Shown: piece after piece, positions 4,825 to 5,523 of the stretch
Position numbering within the stretch: position 1 is the stretch's first letter
Layout: every line of letters starts with the position of its first letter
From: JAWVZU01 sp033722075
GTDB lineage: Bacteria > Pseudomonadota > Gammaproteobacteria > Xanthomonadales > SZUA-38
Length of the DNA: 5,523 bases
Direction: 5' to 3'
NCBI GenBank assembly: GCA_033722075.1
Contig: JAWVZU010000256.1
Span: forward strand, 1 to 5,523
Notes under the pieces: model-generated
Databases searched by the model: none
What the model was told of the DNA's origin: nothing
The model's input: only the letters and a program-made list of their open reading frames with translations
Position numbers and translations under genes: made by a program

Positions 4825-5523
4825 GGATCGAAGATGTCGATGTCGACTCGCCGCAGGGGAAACGTATCGCTGAAGTAGATAAACGGCGGCGTCGGCTCGA
4901 TTGGACCGCTTGTCTCACCGGCAATCCGGGTCACCGTGTCACGCATGAGATTTTCCAGCGCCAAGGTCCGATGGTCCCGAGAAAACTCGCCGTGGGGCAT
5001 CTTCCGGGCGAACAGGACGGAAAACGCATCCTTCAGGTCACCGGGCCCGACCTTGTTCAGGTTCTTGCCCAGCGGTTCGTAAAAGAAGACCCTCGAGCCA
5101 TGATCCCCATGGACGATAATGGTTGCTTCGTCGTAGATACCGAGGGCGCGCATCTTCGCAAACAGTCGATCCAGTACTGAAAGCGAACAGGCTGCCTGAG
5201 CCAGATAGGCCAGGTAGCGAGGTCCCCTGGTGGTTTCGTTGTTGGCCACCTCGCCGCTGTAAGTTGCAAAGCGCATCCAGAGCGGTCCCGAATAGTTCAC
5301 CGAGCAGTCGGCGGCCCTCGCAAACGGCGAGTGGGGAATCAGAAGGTGCATGAAGAAGGCGCGACCTGCCGATCCTCGCGCCAGGTCGGACTCGAGTGTG
5401 TCCATGATGCGATGATCAAAGGTGGTGATACCCCACTCCAGATTGATCCCATAGGACGCAGCCAGCTTGCTGAACAGCACCGACCGCGAAAAAAGCAATC
5501 CGACAAGCGCCCGTACACGATCC
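4821..5523 (-). CDS. Sulfatase/alkaline-phosphatase superfamily protein, C-terminal part
   Basis: The reading frame is open to the right edge (codons begin at 5522), so the gene starts outside the window; the TTG at 5498-5496 is an internal Leu codon, not a start. The visible 233 residues include FFMHLLIPHSPF (about 56-67) and AYLAQAACSLSVLDRLF (about 105-121). These are followed by YDEATIIVHGDHGSR (about 130-144), in which the Asp-His of GDHG are the expected metal ligands. This order (PHSP, then a long helix, then GDHGS) is typical of the C-terminal half of sulfatase-like hydrolases and transferases, many of which are membrane-anchored and act on envelope glycans or lipids. The nucleophile region is outside the window, so hydrolase and transferase cannot be told apart. 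It ends in DIDIFDP, without a separate C-terminal domain. Confidence 0.8.
   Translation of the reverse strand, partial: DRVRALVGLLFSRSVLFSKLAASYGINLEWGITTFDHRIMDTLESDLARGSAGRAFFMHLLIPHSPFARAADCSVNYSGPLWMRFATYSGEVANNETTRGPRYLAYLAQAACSLSVLDRLFAKMRALGIYDEATIIVHGDHGSRVFFYEPLGKNLNKVGPGDLKDAFSVLFARKMPHGEFSRDHRTLALENLMRDTVTRIAGETSGPIEPTPPFIYFSDTFPLRRVDIDIFDP

Overview
The window looks like chromosomal DNA of a GC-rich Gammaproteobacterium. Chromatiales, Xanthomonadales or Wenzhouxiangella-like lineages would fit, but this is inferred from protein style and base composition, not from a marker gene. I see no transposase, phage gene, tRNA, rRNA or CRISPR array. Seven protein genes are supported, two of them cut by the window edges.

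Layout. (1) At 2-214 (+) lies the C-terminal end of a LOG-family (TIGR00730) Rossmann-fold protein. (2) Positions 215-668 have no convincing gene. They hold a degenerate array of about 40-54 bp units at 217-427, one similar unit on the opposite strand (about 517-581), and a small hairpin at 611-635. (3) At 669-1526 (+) is a multi-pass inner-membrane protein of unknown function, probably starting at TTG. (4) Its 3' end faces a minus-strand operon across a GGAAA-rich inverted repeat (1532-1654) that could fold into a long hairpin. (5) The minus-strand operon, read from 2974 down to 1642, is a DUF4345-like membrane protein, then an SGNH/GDSL hydrolase, then a small three-helix membrane protein. 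Both junctions are 4-base ATGA overlaps. (6) A divergent control region (2975-3154) separates this operon from a rightward pair: a signal-peptide-bearing S41 C-terminal processing protease (3155-4438) and a VOC/glyoxalase-fold protein (4454-4804), 15 bp apart. (7) The VOC gene converges on the C-terminal part of a sulfatase/alkaline-phosphatase-superfamily protein (4821-5523, minus) that runs off the right edge. The two stop codons lie in opposite arms of one perfect 8-bp hairpin.

How the genes relate. The S41 protease is a periplasmic housekeeping enzyme type, and the VOC gene is probably co-transcribed with it. The three minus-strand genes are likely made together and translationally coupled. 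Two are membrane proteins and one is a predicted hydrolase, which suggests a membrane- or envelope-linked job, but no substrate can be read from sequence. I found no clear new defence or mobile system. The least explained parts are the intergenic repeats and the structured 3' junctions between convergent genes.
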